Both the position numbers and the translations under genes were made by a program. The notes under the pieces are model-generated. The model ran no database searches, was not told the DNA's origin, and was given only the letters and a program-made list of their open reading frames with translations. Source: Flavobacteriaceae bacterium PS02336 (GTDB taxonomy: Bacteria > Bacteroidota > Bacteroidia > Flavobacteriales > Flavobacteriaceae). Taken from it: a DNA stretch of 64,000 nucleotides. Location of the stretch: NCBI GenBank assembly GCA_029960065.1, contig JASCOF010000006.1, positions 186,001 to 250,000 of the forward strand. The letters are read 5' to 3'. Below, one piece after another: positions 10,803 through 17,339 of this stretch. Position 1 is the stretch's first letter; each line of letters starts with the position of its first letter.

Positions 10803-12770
10803 TTATTTCACAATTACTTTAAAAGTCTTATTTCCGAAATCTGAACTCACATTTACCAAATACATTCCTGACGGTTCTTTTATACTATCTTCATGCAGAT
10901 AGGTTTCGATCTGATTGTATTTCTTCTCTTTTAAAAGTGATCCCGTCAAAGAATAAATGCGAATCGACGCGTCAGTTTTTTTAGGAAACTGCATTGCAAT
11001 TGCAAACTTCCCGTCAGGTGTTGGGTTAGGATATAAAATCAGGATACTCGAATCTGTAATTTCTTTTCCATCTGTCGCTACAGCAATCATTTTAGACGTT
11101 TTACATTCCTGACCGTTTATTAATCGAAGCTCATAATTTCCCGGCTGATCGATTAATATCTTCGGATTGTCATCTATAAAATTTCCTTCATAAAACCATT
11201 GGTATTGATAATTTCCAGATGGCAGAGCTGCACTAGCATCCAAAAGAAGCGCATTTCCATCTGTCAGCAGATAATCTGATTTTAGATTAGGGAAAGTTCC
11301 CTCTTTATCAGCCACAAATACGGTTTCTGAATACAGATTTCCTTTTTTGTCTTTTACGATATAATCATAAGTTCCTGATGAAAGCTGCACGCCAGTCTGA
11401 CTTTTCGCAGCTTGATTCCATTGTTTTACAACGACTTCACTGCCTTCTTTTTTAACTGTAACTGTAAAAGGAGCTTCTCCTCCTTCTATGGTATAATTTA
11501 ATTCTCCAGATCCAGAAACGCCGCATAAGGCTTCGGTTATCCAGACTCTGCTGAACATTTGCGGGGCTACTTTTAAGGTAAATTTTGCTGTTCCAGATTT
11601 CTGTTTATTCCAATCGAAATCTTTTAAAACTAATTTTTCTGTGCTTGAAGTACTTCCTAAACGAATATATTCTGAATCATTTTCATCATAAGTTCCATTT
11701 CCAGAATAATCCACTAAAAGCCAGTAATAAGTGTCTTTTGGTAATGTTCCTTTTATAAAAGCAGGATTAAATGTCCAGTCTAAACTAAGATCATTTGGGT
11801 TCGAATAATCCAGCTGCCATTCTCTAGAAACTCCAATTGGTTCCCCTTGTTCTTGCTTTTTAACTAGCAGATTCTTTCCGTTATCGCTCCAAAAAGCAAA
11901 GTAATTATTAGGAATCTTGTCCGATTTACTTTTTACTTCAAACGTCATAAGTCCTTCATCAATCATATTACTGCTTTTGGTTTGCAGTAATCCGCTCGCA
12001 TCGTCACGCCCGACTGCGGTAATTGATGAGGTAAATCCTTTGTGTTTTTCGGCATCCCAGATCTTTTCTCCTTTACTGTTTAAATAGTTTTTATTGTCAA
12101 ACTGAGAAAGTGAAATTCCGTATTTAATAGCTAAATAACTCGCCGCTTTCTGTGTTTCCAAACCAGATAAAACACGGTTGTAAATCAAGATTTCGCTTAT
12201 GCTTCCTTTAAAATCTTCCGGCGGCAATTTCTCCATTTTTGATTTCTGGCCAATCGTTAACGAAGACCATTTTGCAACACTATCAGTTACATTCTGCTGA
12301 AAAAAATGAATATTGGCTTTATGAGGTTTGATCTTTTCCTGATAAGACTGGTAAGAATATTTTTTTAAGTCAACCAAACGTTTATTTGTAGCGGCAGAGA
12401 TTATCTTTTGAGGATCATTAATCGTCCATAAAAATTGTTCTTTCAGGCTGTCCTTTACTTTATAAACCATAAAAAGGGTCTGGCGTCTTTTACTATCTGA
12501 GCCAAGAGGCACAATTAAAGAATCCTGCGCAGTATCAATAACAATGCTTGGATTAAAATTAAAAGCGGCGCCATCGTATTTCTTTACCGGCACCTTTGCT
12601 TCTTTATTGTTTATGAGACTTTCCCAATAGTAATTCTCTCCTGTATTTCTGGATTTAATCCAAAAAAAAGGTTCTGAAACTGCTCCTGGAACTATTTTTT
12701 CCTGCGAAAAGACAGCATTCACAATTAGAAATGCTGTTAAGTTTACCAATAAAAAAATCCTTTTATTCAT
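10803..12770 (-). CDS. Secreted protein with T9SS type A sorting domain, partner of the Rhs giant
   Basis: 655 residues. The signal peptide ends near FSQ (residue 23). The middle contains ISEILIYNRVLSGLE and IWDAEKHKGFTSSITAVGRD, a pattern frequent in large Bacteroidota surface proteins (I believe DUF8202, not checked). The C-terminal 80 residues (ILYPNPTPDGKF, then YSLTGSLL and PSGMYLVNV) are a textbook T9SS type A C-terminal signal, which directs a protein across the outer membrane for surface attachment or release. It lies 32 bp downstream of a barrel gene and 69 bp upstream of the Rhs giant, all on one strand. The second Rhs locus (47306-48958) also begins with a T9SS-sorted protein, so the pairing is probably functional. 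The exact role (adhesin, escort or display partner) is inference. Confidence 0.88.
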   Translation of the reverse strand: MNKRIFLLVNLTAFLIVNAVFSQEKIVPGAVSEPFFWIKSRNTGENYYWESLINNKEAKVPVKKYDGAAFNFNPSIVIDTAQDSLIVPLGSDSKRRQTLFMVYKVKDSLKEQFLWTINDPQKIISAATNKRLVDLKKYSYQSYQEKIKPHKANIHFFQQNVTDSVAKWSSLTIGQKSKMEKLPPEDFKGSISEILIYNRVLSGLETQKAASYLAIKYGISLSQFDNKNYLNSKGEKIWDAEKHKGFTSSITAVGRDDASGLLQTKSSNMIDEGLMTFEVKSKSDKIPNNYFAFWSDNGKNLLVKKQEQGEPIGVSREWQLDYSNPNDLSLDWTFNPAFIKGTLPKDTYYWLLVDYSGNGTYDENDSEYIRLGSTSSTEKLVLKDFDWNKQKSGTAKFTLKVAPQMFSRVWITEALCGVSGSGELNYTIEGGEAPFTVTVKKEGSEVVVKQWNQAAKSQTGVQLSSGTYDYIVKDKKGNLYSETVFVADKEGTFPNLKSDYLLTDGNALLLDASAALPSGNYQYQWFYEGNFIDDNPKILIDQPGNYELRLINGQECKTSKMIAVATDGKEITDSSILILYPNPTPDGKFAIAMQFPKKTDASIRIYSLTGSLLKEKKYNQIETYLHEDSIKEPSGMYLVNVSSDFGNKTFKVIVK

Positions 12771-12801
12771 ATTCTAAAGTGATTTTTATGATGATGTTTT
12801 T

Positions 12802-13533
12802 TTAGAAATTTCCTAAATCATCAAAGTCAAATGAATAACCAATAATTAGTGAAATACTATTGATTTTATTTTTGTTTTCGCTGTAACGATGCCCATTTTC
12901 TTCGGTCATTAAAGCATCTGTAAGCCCCAAAGAATATCTTGCTCCGATAGAAAGATTATTGCCAAATTCATATCCCGCGGCTAAAACTCCGTAGAAATAA
13001 TTTTTACCGGTCAAAGATTCTTTCAATACTTTCTGGACATTGGCATCTGGCTCAAAATAAACCCCAGAATCTGCAAACAATTCCTGCGCATTTGAGGTAT
13101 ATTTTATATTATCACTCGCAATATTAAATCCTATATACGGACCAGCGCCAATATAAAATCCTTCGACAGGATAAAATTTAAACTGCGCTCCGACATTGAT
13201 ATAGCTGTAGCCAAAAGTCATTTTATATTTAAGCCCTTTTACATCTTCATAATTCAAATCGGTTCCCTGACCGGAATAGGAGATTTCAGTCTGAATAGCA
13301 ACTTTTGCATAAGGATATTTCCAATTAATAAAGAAACCGCCCATTCCTCCAAACTTGCCTTCTTCTTTTAGGGTATAACCTTCATAGATACCTTTCGGCA
13401 CTATCACATCTGGAAGATTGGACATTTTAGAATAAATTCCACCGCCAAAAAGACCATACGTAATTTCTCGATCGCCCTGTGCCAATAAAGATTTTGTGCT
13501 TACTAATAAAAGAAGCAAAATAATTTTTTTCAT
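12802..13533 (-). CDS. Outer-membrane beta-barrel protein (PorT/OmpA-like barrel family)
   Basis: About 243 residues from the ATG at 13533, which starts the signal peptide MKKIILLLLLVSTKSLLAQ. An upstream ATG at 13551 overlaps the previous gene and adds a charged tail ahead of the signal, so I reject it. The mature protein has alternating amphipathic strands with frequent Gly and aromatic residues (YGLFGGGIYSKMSNLP; GAGPYIGFNIASDN; SIGARYSLGLTD), typical of an 8-10 strand porin-family barrel. It is a paralogue of the gene directly upstream (shared ITYGL, GGFFxN and GAGxxxGxN patterns at matching positions). Second gene of the Rhs operon. Known: PorT-type barrels assist T9SS or form small pores. 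Inferred: a membrane partner dedicated to this exported system. Confidence 0.82.
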   Translation of the reverse strand: MKKIILLLLLVSTKSLLAQGDREITYGLFGGGIYSKMSNLPDVIVPKGIYEGYTLKEEGKFGGMGGFFINWKYPYAKVAIQTEISYSGQGTDLNYEDVKGLKYKMTFGYSYINVGAQFKFYPVEGFYIGAGPYIGFNIASDNIKYTSNAQELFADSGVYFEPDANVQKVLKESLTGKNYFYGVLAAGYEFGNNLSIGARYSLGLTDALMTEENGHRYSENKNKINSISLIIGYSFDFDDLGNF

Positions 13534-13544
13534 TTTTTTATAAA

Positions 13545-14246
13545 TTACCATTGATGAAAACTGTAGCCTAACGAAAAACAGAAGACACTGCTTTTATTTT
13601 GATTTTCGATAAACTGAAAAGAGGATGCATTACTCTTAATCATGTCCTTTACGCCTAGATAATAGCGAAAGTCAAAGTGTATGCTTTTATGAAGTTCATA
13701 ACCTAATGCGAAACACAACGAAAAATCATCGTCTCCATCAAGACCATCTTTATAAAACTGTCTCGTGGCAACATCATACATACCGCCTGCTTCATTAGAA
13801 GTATAGGTTATATCGTTGGGAGATAAATTGATACCATAAAAAGCACCAGCACCAAAATTTAAACCTTCATAAGGATAAACTTTATATAAAGCACCTATTT
13901 GCAGAAAAGCATAATTTAATCCGAGTTCGAATTCTTTTCCAACAGCATCTTTATACGTCACTTTTTCTCCTGACTGTCTAAATAAAATTTCCGGCTGAAT
14001 GGCAACTCGGGTATCATGAAGTTTAAAATTTAAAAAGAAACCGCCTTCTAATCCAAATTTACCTTTACTTTCCATAACACTGTTATCAAAAGTATTATCT
14101 CTTCCTTTTATGCTCTCTGGAAGATTACTGAAGGTAGAATGCAGAGCACCAAATTTTAATCCGTAGGTAATGTTAGTTTCGTTTTGACTGTAGATTGGGG
14201 CATTAAAAAAAAAACTAAAAATTATTAAGGGTAATATTACTTTCAT
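13545..14246 (-). CDS. Outer-membrane beta-barrel protein, first gene of the Rhs operon
   Basis: About 233 residues. The chosen start is the ATG at 14246 (MKVILPLIIFSFFFNAPIYSQ, a clean signal peptide); an in-frame TTG six bases upstream is unnecessary. Barrel-like features: ITYGLKFGALHSTFSNLP near the mature N-terminus, then GLEGGFFLNFKL and GAGAFYGINLSPND, and an aromatic C-terminal end (FSLGYSFHQW). Its stop lies 11 bp before the start of the paralogous barrel. A TATATTCG box lies 15 bp upstream of the start, with two direct repeats and a palindrome further up, so the operon promoter is probably here. The exact function is unknown; it may be specific to this Rhs/T9SS cassette. Confidence 0.82.
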   Translation of the reverse strand: MKVILPLIIFSFFFNAPIYSQNETNITYGLKFGALHSTFSNLPESIKGRDNTFDNSVMESKGKFGLEGGFFLNFKLHDTRVAIQPEILFRQSGEKVTYKDAVGKEFELGLNYAFLQIGALYKVYPYEGLNFGAGAFYGINLSPNDITYTSNEAGGMYDVATRQFYKDGLDGDDDFSLCFALGYELHKSIHFDFRYYLGVKDMIKSNASSFQFIENQNKSSVFCFSLGYSFHQW

Positions 14247-14261
14247 TAGCAAAAATTTCTG

Positions 14262-14269
14262 CGAATATA
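14262..14269 (-). promoter_or_regulatory. Candidate -7 box of the first Rhs operon
   Basis: TATATTCG on the minus strand, one base from the Bacteroidota TANNTTTG consensus, 15 bp before the first barrel start. The same octamer precedes the first gene of the second Rhs operon (48999-49006). No clear -33 TTG was found. Confidence 0.4.
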
Positions 14270-14292
14270 TGTATTAATTTTAGCTTACAATT

Positions 14293-14326
14293 AAAAAAAT
14301 CCGATAAAAAGTCAAAAAAATCCGAT
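14293..14326 (-). promoter_or_regulatory. Paired direct repeats, candidate activator site
   Basis: The minus-strand sequence ATCGGATTTTTTT occurs twice, exactly, at 14314-14326 and 14293-14305. The copies are 21 bp apart (two helical turns), and the inner copy lies 23 bp upstream of the candidate -7 box. This fits a dimeric response-regulator or activator site for the barrel/Rhs operon. Inference from spacing only. Confidence 0.4.
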
Positions 14327-14330
14327 CATA

Positions 14331-14346
14331 TACCTGATTACAGGTA
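14331..14346. promoter_or_regulatory. Palindrome TACCTG-ATTA-CAGGTA between divergent genes
   Basis: A perfect 6-bp-arm inverted repeat with a four-base ATTA centre, about 85 bp from both the first barrel start and the start at 14430. It has no T-run, so an operator is more likely than a terminator. A similar palindrome (TTTACGG-GATT-CCGTAAA) lies upstream of the second Rhs operon. Confidence 0.4.
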
Positions 14347-14369
14347 ATCTTTATTTTCAGGATTACTTA

Positions 14370-14377
14370 TACATTTG
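14370..14377 (+). promoter_or_regulatory. -7 box (TACATTTG) of the 14430 gene
   Basis: It matches TANNTTTG and lies 52 bp before the ATG at 14430. It also overlaps the longer alternative reading frame that begins with TTG at 14379, which supports the downstream ATG as the true start. Confidence 0.45.
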
Positions 14378-14429
14378 CTTGCGTATTACAAATCAATTGT
14401 ATTACATTTACTACAAATATTTAAAACAC

Positions 14430-15077
14430 ATGAAAAACACCACTTTACTTTTATTAGCCCTCTTATTATTTACTACCACGATTCAAGCAAAATATGTTAA
14501 GGCAGTCTTATACATGGAAGATGGAACTGTAAAAAAAGGACTGGCAGAAAAAGTAGAATACAACGATTCTAAAGTAAAATTTAAAACTAGCGAAGAAGCT
14601 AAAAAAGAGAAAATATCGAGCAGCGATATCAAAAAAATCGAATTTATTGATGCCGATAATGTAAAATTCACCGCCGAGAGATTGTATGCTACAACAGCCA
14701 ATCTTCTAACTGGAAAATTCTCCAGATCAGGCAAAAAAAGATGGATGTATATTATTTATGATAAAAGTGCAAAAATAGGCTACATTACAGAGCAAGGGAG
14801 CAACAGACCTAATGCAGGCGGAACCAGCAGGGTAATTACCTATGGCAGTACTTCTTACTTTTTTGGAAAGAAGAATAGCGAAGAATTGGTTTTTGGCTAT
14901 GCACAATCTGCTGGAAGCAATTTGGCAGTAGGCACCGATTCATTAATTCGTAAAATGTCTAAAGAAGCTTTTGTCGATTGTCCAAAAATCATTGAAGCAA
15001 TTGAAAAAACAGATTTCAAAGTTAAATCAGTTATTGAACAGCTTCAATCCATTTTTGAAAAAAATAAATGCAAATAA
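14430..15077 (+). CDS. Secreted protein of unknown function
   Basis: 215 residues from the ATG at 14430 (MKNTTLLLLALLLFTTTIQA, a clear signal peptide). A frame extension to a TTG at 14379 would put a charged segment before the signal and overlap the -7 box. The mature part starts KYVKAVLYMEDGTVKKG and runs through DIKKIEFIDADNVKF, a small beta-rich pattern (metal- or ligand-independent by eye) seen in many exported Bacteroidota proteins of unknown role. The rest has no motif I recognise; a single Cys pair (DC...KCK) is near the end. Divergent from the Rhs operon and monocistronic, with its own terminator 26 bp downstream. Sure it is a real exported protein; no function can be given. Confidence 0.75.
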   Translation: MKNTTLLLLALLLFTTTIQAKYVKAVLYMEDGTVKKGLAEKVEYNDSKVKFKTSEEAKKEKISSSDIKKIEFIDADNVKFTAERLYATTANLLTGKFSRSGKKRWMYIIYDKSAKIGYITEQGSNRPNAGGTSRVITYGSTSYFFGKKNSEELVFGYAQSAGSNLAVGTDSLIRKMSKEAFVDCPKIIEAIEKTDFKVKSVIEQLQSIFEKNKCK

Positions 15078-15102
15078 TTACGTTTTCAAATTGTATAAAG
15101 TA

Positions 15103-15133
15103 AAGCTTCAGAGAAATCTGGAGCTTTTTTTTT
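15103..15133 (+). terminator. Terminator of the repeated AAGCTTCAGA-GAAA-TCTGGAGCTT family
   Basis: A 10-bp stem with one G-U pair and a GAAA (GNRA) loop, followed by nine T. First of seven copies in the window. Confidence 0.85.
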
Positions 15134-15182
15134 AACTCTATTTAAGAAATAACTTTTTAAATAGTAATGCAATTCGAGCAAA

Positions 15183-16031
15183 TTAATGACTCGAACATTT
15201 AGCAAAAAGAGCCAGCATTTTTATCAAAGCAAGTACTATAAAAAAGATGGTCTTTCCAGAAATGCCAGAAGAATCACTTGATGAAGAATGTCTATCGCTA
15301 TTATTAGCGAGAACAGCTTCTCTATTGCCAACCAAAATATCCGTTAAATAAGGATCATAAGCTACATAAGCTTCCATTGACATGATGCAAGTCATATAAA
15401 AATCAGATAGTTTATTGGCATTGTAGCGGGCCGAAACAATGTTTACAAGACTTCTAATTTTATCATCCATCTCAACAGAGCTGAAATAAGACAGCAAAAC
15501 ATAAAAACTTCTGTACTCTATATAGGAAATGACTGAAATGTTTTGCAGCTTGTCTTGATTCAAACTTGAAAGTATAACATCGAGTTTTCCGCTAAGTTTT
15601 TTATTCAATTGAAAAAGAGCATCTTCAGGAAAACAATTTTTAAAATCTAAAATATCACTGATAGCATCAAATTTATTCTGAGACAAATTCTGATCAAAAA
15701 ACAATACTAAATCATCCTTAAGAAATTCATTTATAAAAGACTGAATCTTTTCAGAATCGTATTCTTTCTGCTGATAACGGAAACTATTTCTAGAATAATT
15801 TTTCTTCGAAAAAAGATTATACAAAATTCGGTTGTTAACTAAAAAATAAAGTTCTTCGCGATACTCTTTTAAAGCCAAAATCAGATTATTGGCAACATTA
15901 ACGTCTATATTTGTATTGATTCTTTTCTCAACATTAATCTGCTTTTCTACTCGGATTATATCTTCTGGCGAAAATAATACAACATTATTTTTATCAATTT
16001 TTAATTCTTCGAATAATTCTATTATGTTCAT
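15183..16031 (-). CDS. C-terminally anchored membrane protein, paralogue of the next gene
   Basis: 282 residues with no N-terminal signal. It is mostly helical and charged, with one C-terminal hydrophobic segment (TIFFIVLALIKMLALFAKC) ending four residues later, a tail-anchor layout with the bulk in the cytoplasm. A Ser-rich linker (HSSSSDSSG) precedes the anchor. It aligns over its full length with the neighbour at 16101-16937: EDIIRVEKQINVEKRIN versus EDYIRIEKKINVEKKIN, then LILALKEYREEL versus LILALKEYKEEL, and NRILYNLF versus NRILFNFF. I do not recognise the family. The pair is divergent from the GrpE-like/Hsp70 genes, so a link to that chaperone pair is plausible. The 69-bp gap to the paralogue suggests one transcript. 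Confidence 0.75.
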   Translation of the reverse strand: MNIIELFEELKIDKNNVVLFSPEDIIRVEKQINVEKRINTNIDVNVANNLILALKEYREELYFLVNNRILYNLFSKKNYSRNSFRYQQKEYDSEKIQSFINEFLKDDLVLFFDQNLSQNKFDAISDILDFKNCFPEDALFQLNKKLSGKLDVILSSLNQDKLQNISVISYIEYRSFYVLLSYFSSVEMDDKIRSLVNIVSARYNANKLSDFYMTCIMSMEAYVAYDPYLTDILVGNREAVLANNSDRHSSSSDSSGISGKTIFFIVLALIKMLALFAKCSSH

Positions 16032-16100
16032 CCTTTATTCCGATTTAAAGCACAAACATAATCTTTTTAACCATTTTTCAAAAGATTACACAAGATAATT

Positions 16101-16937
16101 CTACGAGCATTTACTTAGTAAAAGAGGCATCAAAATACAAATCACAAAAATAAATGCATGCAAAGCTGAATACTCTCCTGCAACTTCAGTTTTTTGTCTG
16201 GAAACTGAAACAGCTTCTCTATTTTTGATGAGAGTTTTATTCAAAATTTCATTAACAGCATTATAGTTTCCCATCGATTTTATGACTGAATTATAAAAAA
16301 GATAATTTATGTTTTTCTTATAAAAATCAACAACCAGCGATAAGAAGTTCGAAACTTTTCGATCTAATTCAATCGAAGCAAAATGAGATAATAAATCGTA
16401 AAAAACTTTAAATTCAATATAATAAATACCAATATGTGCCTTTTTATCCAAAGTGGATAATTTAGAAATAGCAAAATCAAGTTTAGAAAAAACAGATGGT
16501 GTTATGCTGTAGATAACTTCTTCGGGAAAATATCTTTTTAGACCTAAAAGCAAATCAAGCTCTTCTAAATTGTCATGAGAAGTTTTTGACAATTTTAAAC
16601 TAAAAAAAGAAACCAAATCGTCTGCTAAAAATAGACTTATGAATTGTTTTATTTTATCATCTGAAACCGTCAGATTATATTCTGAAAAGTGATTTTTGGA
16701 GAAATTATTGTGGGTAAAAAAATTAAATAAAATGCGATTTGACACTATAAATAAAAGCTCTTCTTTATATTCTTTTAAAGCCAAAATTAATTTTTCGCTC
16801 GTATTAGAATTTATTTCTGGGTTGATCTTTTTTTCGACATTTATTTTTTTTTCAATTCTAATATAATCTTCAGATCCAAATTCTAAAATTTGATCTCTTT
16901 TTAAATCTAGCAGGCAAAATAATTGAATGATATTCAT
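16101..16937 (-). CDS. C-terminally anchored membrane protein, paralogue
   Basis: 278 residues, the same design as the gene downstream: no signal peptide, a charged helical body, a single hydrophobic tail (ALHAFIFVICILMPLLLSKC) at the extreme C-terminus. The shared N-terminal core has a repeated EKxIN pattern followed by LILALKEYKEELLFIVSNR. The duplication is old: the identities are concentrated in the first 90 residues and the tails differ. The start at 16937 is about 100 bp from the start of the divergent GrpE-like gene, so both directions share one regulatory gap. Function unknown. It might be a membrane platform or client adaptor for the adjacent Hsp70; this is only genomic context. Confidence 0.75.
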   Translation of the reverse strand: MNIIQLFCLLDLKRDQILEFGSEDYIRIEKKINVEKKINPEINSNTSEKLILALKEYKEELLFIVSNRILFNFFTHNNFSKNHFSEYNLTVSDDKIKQFISLFLADDLVSFFSLKLSKTSHDNLEELDLLLGLKRYFPEEVIYSITPSVFSKLDFAISKLSTLDKKAHIGIYYIEFKVFYDLLSHFASIELDRKVSNFLSLVVDFYKKNINYLFYNSVIKSMGNYNAVNEILNKTLIKNREAVSVSRQKTEVAGEYSALHAFIFVICILMPLLLSKCS

Positions 16938-17039
16938 TGTGTCGCGGACGAATTTAGGGCTGATAAAAAATAATATTTATAATTAATATCGTATTAAATA
17001 AATTGTAAATTGCTCATTCATAAAAATCCGATTTTAGAA

Positions 17040-17327
17040 ATGAATGTAATTATAAACCAACTGTTTGAAATTGAAAAAAAAGCGTTAGAACAAAACTTCA
17101 CCGGTTTAGAGCGCAATCTAAAAAGAATTTATAATGAATTGGAAGAAAAGGGATATAAAATTATTAATCCTTTGGGAACAAACTATGATGAAAGAGACAG
17201 CTCTATTGAAGCCAATATTCTAAATTCTAGTTCTAAGAAAATAACCAAAGTTATCAAACCGACCATTTACAAAACAGAAAACGACACGCTGCAACTGGTA
17301 CAAAAAGCAGTAGTTATTGTAGAATAA
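17040..17327 (+). CDS. Minimal GrpE-like protein, probable partner of the adjacent Hsp70
   Basis: 95 residues from the ATG at 17040 (an upstream TTG at 17010 is possible but unneeded). After a short helix (QLFEIEKKALEQNFTGL) the C-terminal two thirds follow the GrpE beta-domain plan: a Gly-x-x-Ile-x-Pro-x-Gly-x-x-Tyr-Asp segment (KGYKIINPLGTNYDE), an SSIEANIL stretch at the place of the family HEA motif, ITKVIKPTIY, and a terminal VQKAVVIVE strand like the family RPAxVxV end. Known: GrpE exchanges ADP for ATP on DnaK. Normal GrpE is nearly 200 residues with a long coiled-coil, so this would be a stripped version. The 12-bp gap to an Hsp70 gene supports the call. The resemblance is by eye and moderate. 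Confidence 0.6.
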   Translation: MNVIINQLFEIEKKALEQNFTGLERNLKRIYNELEEKGYKIINPLGTNYDERDSSIEANILNSSSKKITKVIKPTIYKTENDTLQLVQKAVVIVE

Positions 17328-17339
17328 TAGAATATCATT

